Assembly (NCBI GenBank): GCA_031290955.1 | Contig: JAISLJ010000179.1 | Span: forward strand, 1 to 5,005 | Direction: 5' to 3' | Length of the DNA: 5,005 nucleotides | From: Zoogloeaceae bacterium | Lineage (GTDB): Bacteria > Pseudomonadota > Gammaproteobacteria > Burkholderiales > Rhodocyclaceae | Shown here: in pieces, positions 4,547 to 5,005 of the stretch | Position numbering within the stretch: position 1 is the stretch's first letter | Layout: the number at the start of each line of letters is the position of its first letter | The notes under the pieces: model-generated | Database searches by the model: none | What the model was told of the DNA's origin: nothing | Seen by the model: only the letters and a program-made list of their open reading frames with translations | Made by a program: the position numbers and the translations under genes

Positions 4547-5005
4547 TCAGACTTCCACTTCAAACCGCAAGAAATCAGCCAGTCGTTTTGACTCAGCGAT
4601 GTCATCATGCGGAACCAGCAGGTATTTCCACGCCTTGCCGCCAACGCTTGCCGTGTAGTCCGAGGCATGGCGACACCAGCGCGCGGCCGCTGTCGCCTTG
4701 GCCTTGACTTCATCGGATTCCAGATCGTCCCGCCGCTTGGTTTCCGCCATGAGAATGAGCGCATCGGTTTCAATCACAAAATCGGGAATGTATTCCGGCT
4801 GTTCGGCGCCAAGTTTGTAATAGATCTGGAATTGTCCCTTTGCGGGCTTGAACCATTTTTGCGCGTCGCGCTCAAGGATGACCGAAAAACGGCGCTCCGA
4901 ATCGGAATCGAATTTCTGTAGCGGATACAGGCATTTCCTGAAGCCGCCGAACAACATTTGCTTGATGCGCGCCACGTCATCCACCGTTTCGCGGTAGTGA
5001 CGCGG
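4547..5005 (-). CDS. Type III restriction endonuclease Res subunit, C-terminal nuclease domain (5' end beyond the window)
   Basis: The minus-strand frame is open from the right edge to the TGA at 4549-4547, giving 152 residues of the C-terminus of a larger protein. It reads RHYRETVDDVARIKQMLFGG, FDSDSERRFSVILERD, KWFKPAKGQFQIYY, then YIPDFVIE and LILMAETKR, and ends with YLLVPHDDIAES. This is the typical end of Res-type DEAD/DEAH helicase-nucleases. The PD-(D/E)xK catalytic set is intact, with the Asp of IPDF near 4783-4781 and the Glu and Lys of ETK near 4744-4736. In a type III system, Res works with the methyltransferase Mod and cuts DNA after ATP-driven translocation between recognition sites. 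The helicase part and any mod gene lie outside the window. A GTG at 4984 is internal, since homology continues upstream of it. The gene converges on ccmB with a 107-base gap. Confidence 0.85.
   Translation of the reverse strand, partial: PRHYRETVDDVARIKQMLFGGFRKCLYPLQKFDSDSERRFSVILERDAQKWFKPAKGQFQIYYKLGAEQPEYIPDFVIETDALILMAETKRRDDLESDEVKAKATAAARWCRHASDYTASVGGKAWKYLLVPHDDIAESKRLADFLRFEVEV

Noticed and set aside
1..5005. CRISPR arrays, tRNA or rRNA genes, insertion sequences
   Set aside because: I saw no regularly spaced repeats, no recognisable tRNA cloverleaf or rRNA segments, and no transposase or terminal inverted repeats.

Overview
The window looks like a piece of a GC-rich proteobacterial chromosome, most likely Betaproteobacteria. 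This rests on the gene families (YgiW-type periplasmic OB-fold protein, AtoDA-type CoA-transferase, System I cytochrome c heme exporter CcmAB, type III restriction endonuclease) and on strong G/C preference at third codon positions. I cannot place it to genus.

Left part (1-1181). The window opens inside a ygiW-like gene whose reading frame ends at 306. Immediately after its stop lies a short, more AT-rich remnant (307-402) encoding the diagnostic C-terminal end of a Hint (pretoxin-HINT) domain, with the motifs VEDFHTYYIS and GVWVHNADC. It is the orphan tail of a polymorphic toxin or Rhs/hemagglutinin-like protein whose body and toxin domain are gone. Thirteen bases later begins a 157-residue, very basic, helical protein (416-889). 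I do not firmly recognise it. It has weak similarity, from memory, to the N-terminal part of EH-signature (ZorC-like) defence proteins, and it also sits where an immunity gene would sit. Converging on it from the minus strand is a small gene (1181-984) that appears to have been an intact 65-residue single-pass membrane protein now scrambled over its first half by two compensating frameshifts.

Middle (1197-2641, minus strand). This holds a two-gene operon for the alpha and beta subunits of a short-chain acyl/3-oxoacid CoA-transferase (AtoD-AtoA/CtfAB type). It has good ribosome binding sites, a 12-base gap between the genes and a near-perfect palindromic terminator at its end. A plausible promoter with twin AAAGCAAT boxes 21 bases apart lies upstream.

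Right part (3096-4439, plus strand). After a 492-base divergent intergenic region come ccmA and ccmB, the ATPase and membrane subunits of the cytochrome c maturation complex, one base apart. The usual next gene, ccmC, is absent. Instead the C-terminal nuclease domain of a type III restriction enzyme (Res) lies on the opposite strand, ending 107 bases from ccmB and running off the right edge.

Overall, metabolic and respiratory housekeeping genes are interrupted by remnants or parts of conflict systems (Hint toxin tail, possible ZorC-like fragment, type III restriction). I see no complete new system. The most interesting places are the 300-1190 junction region and the ccmB/res boundary.
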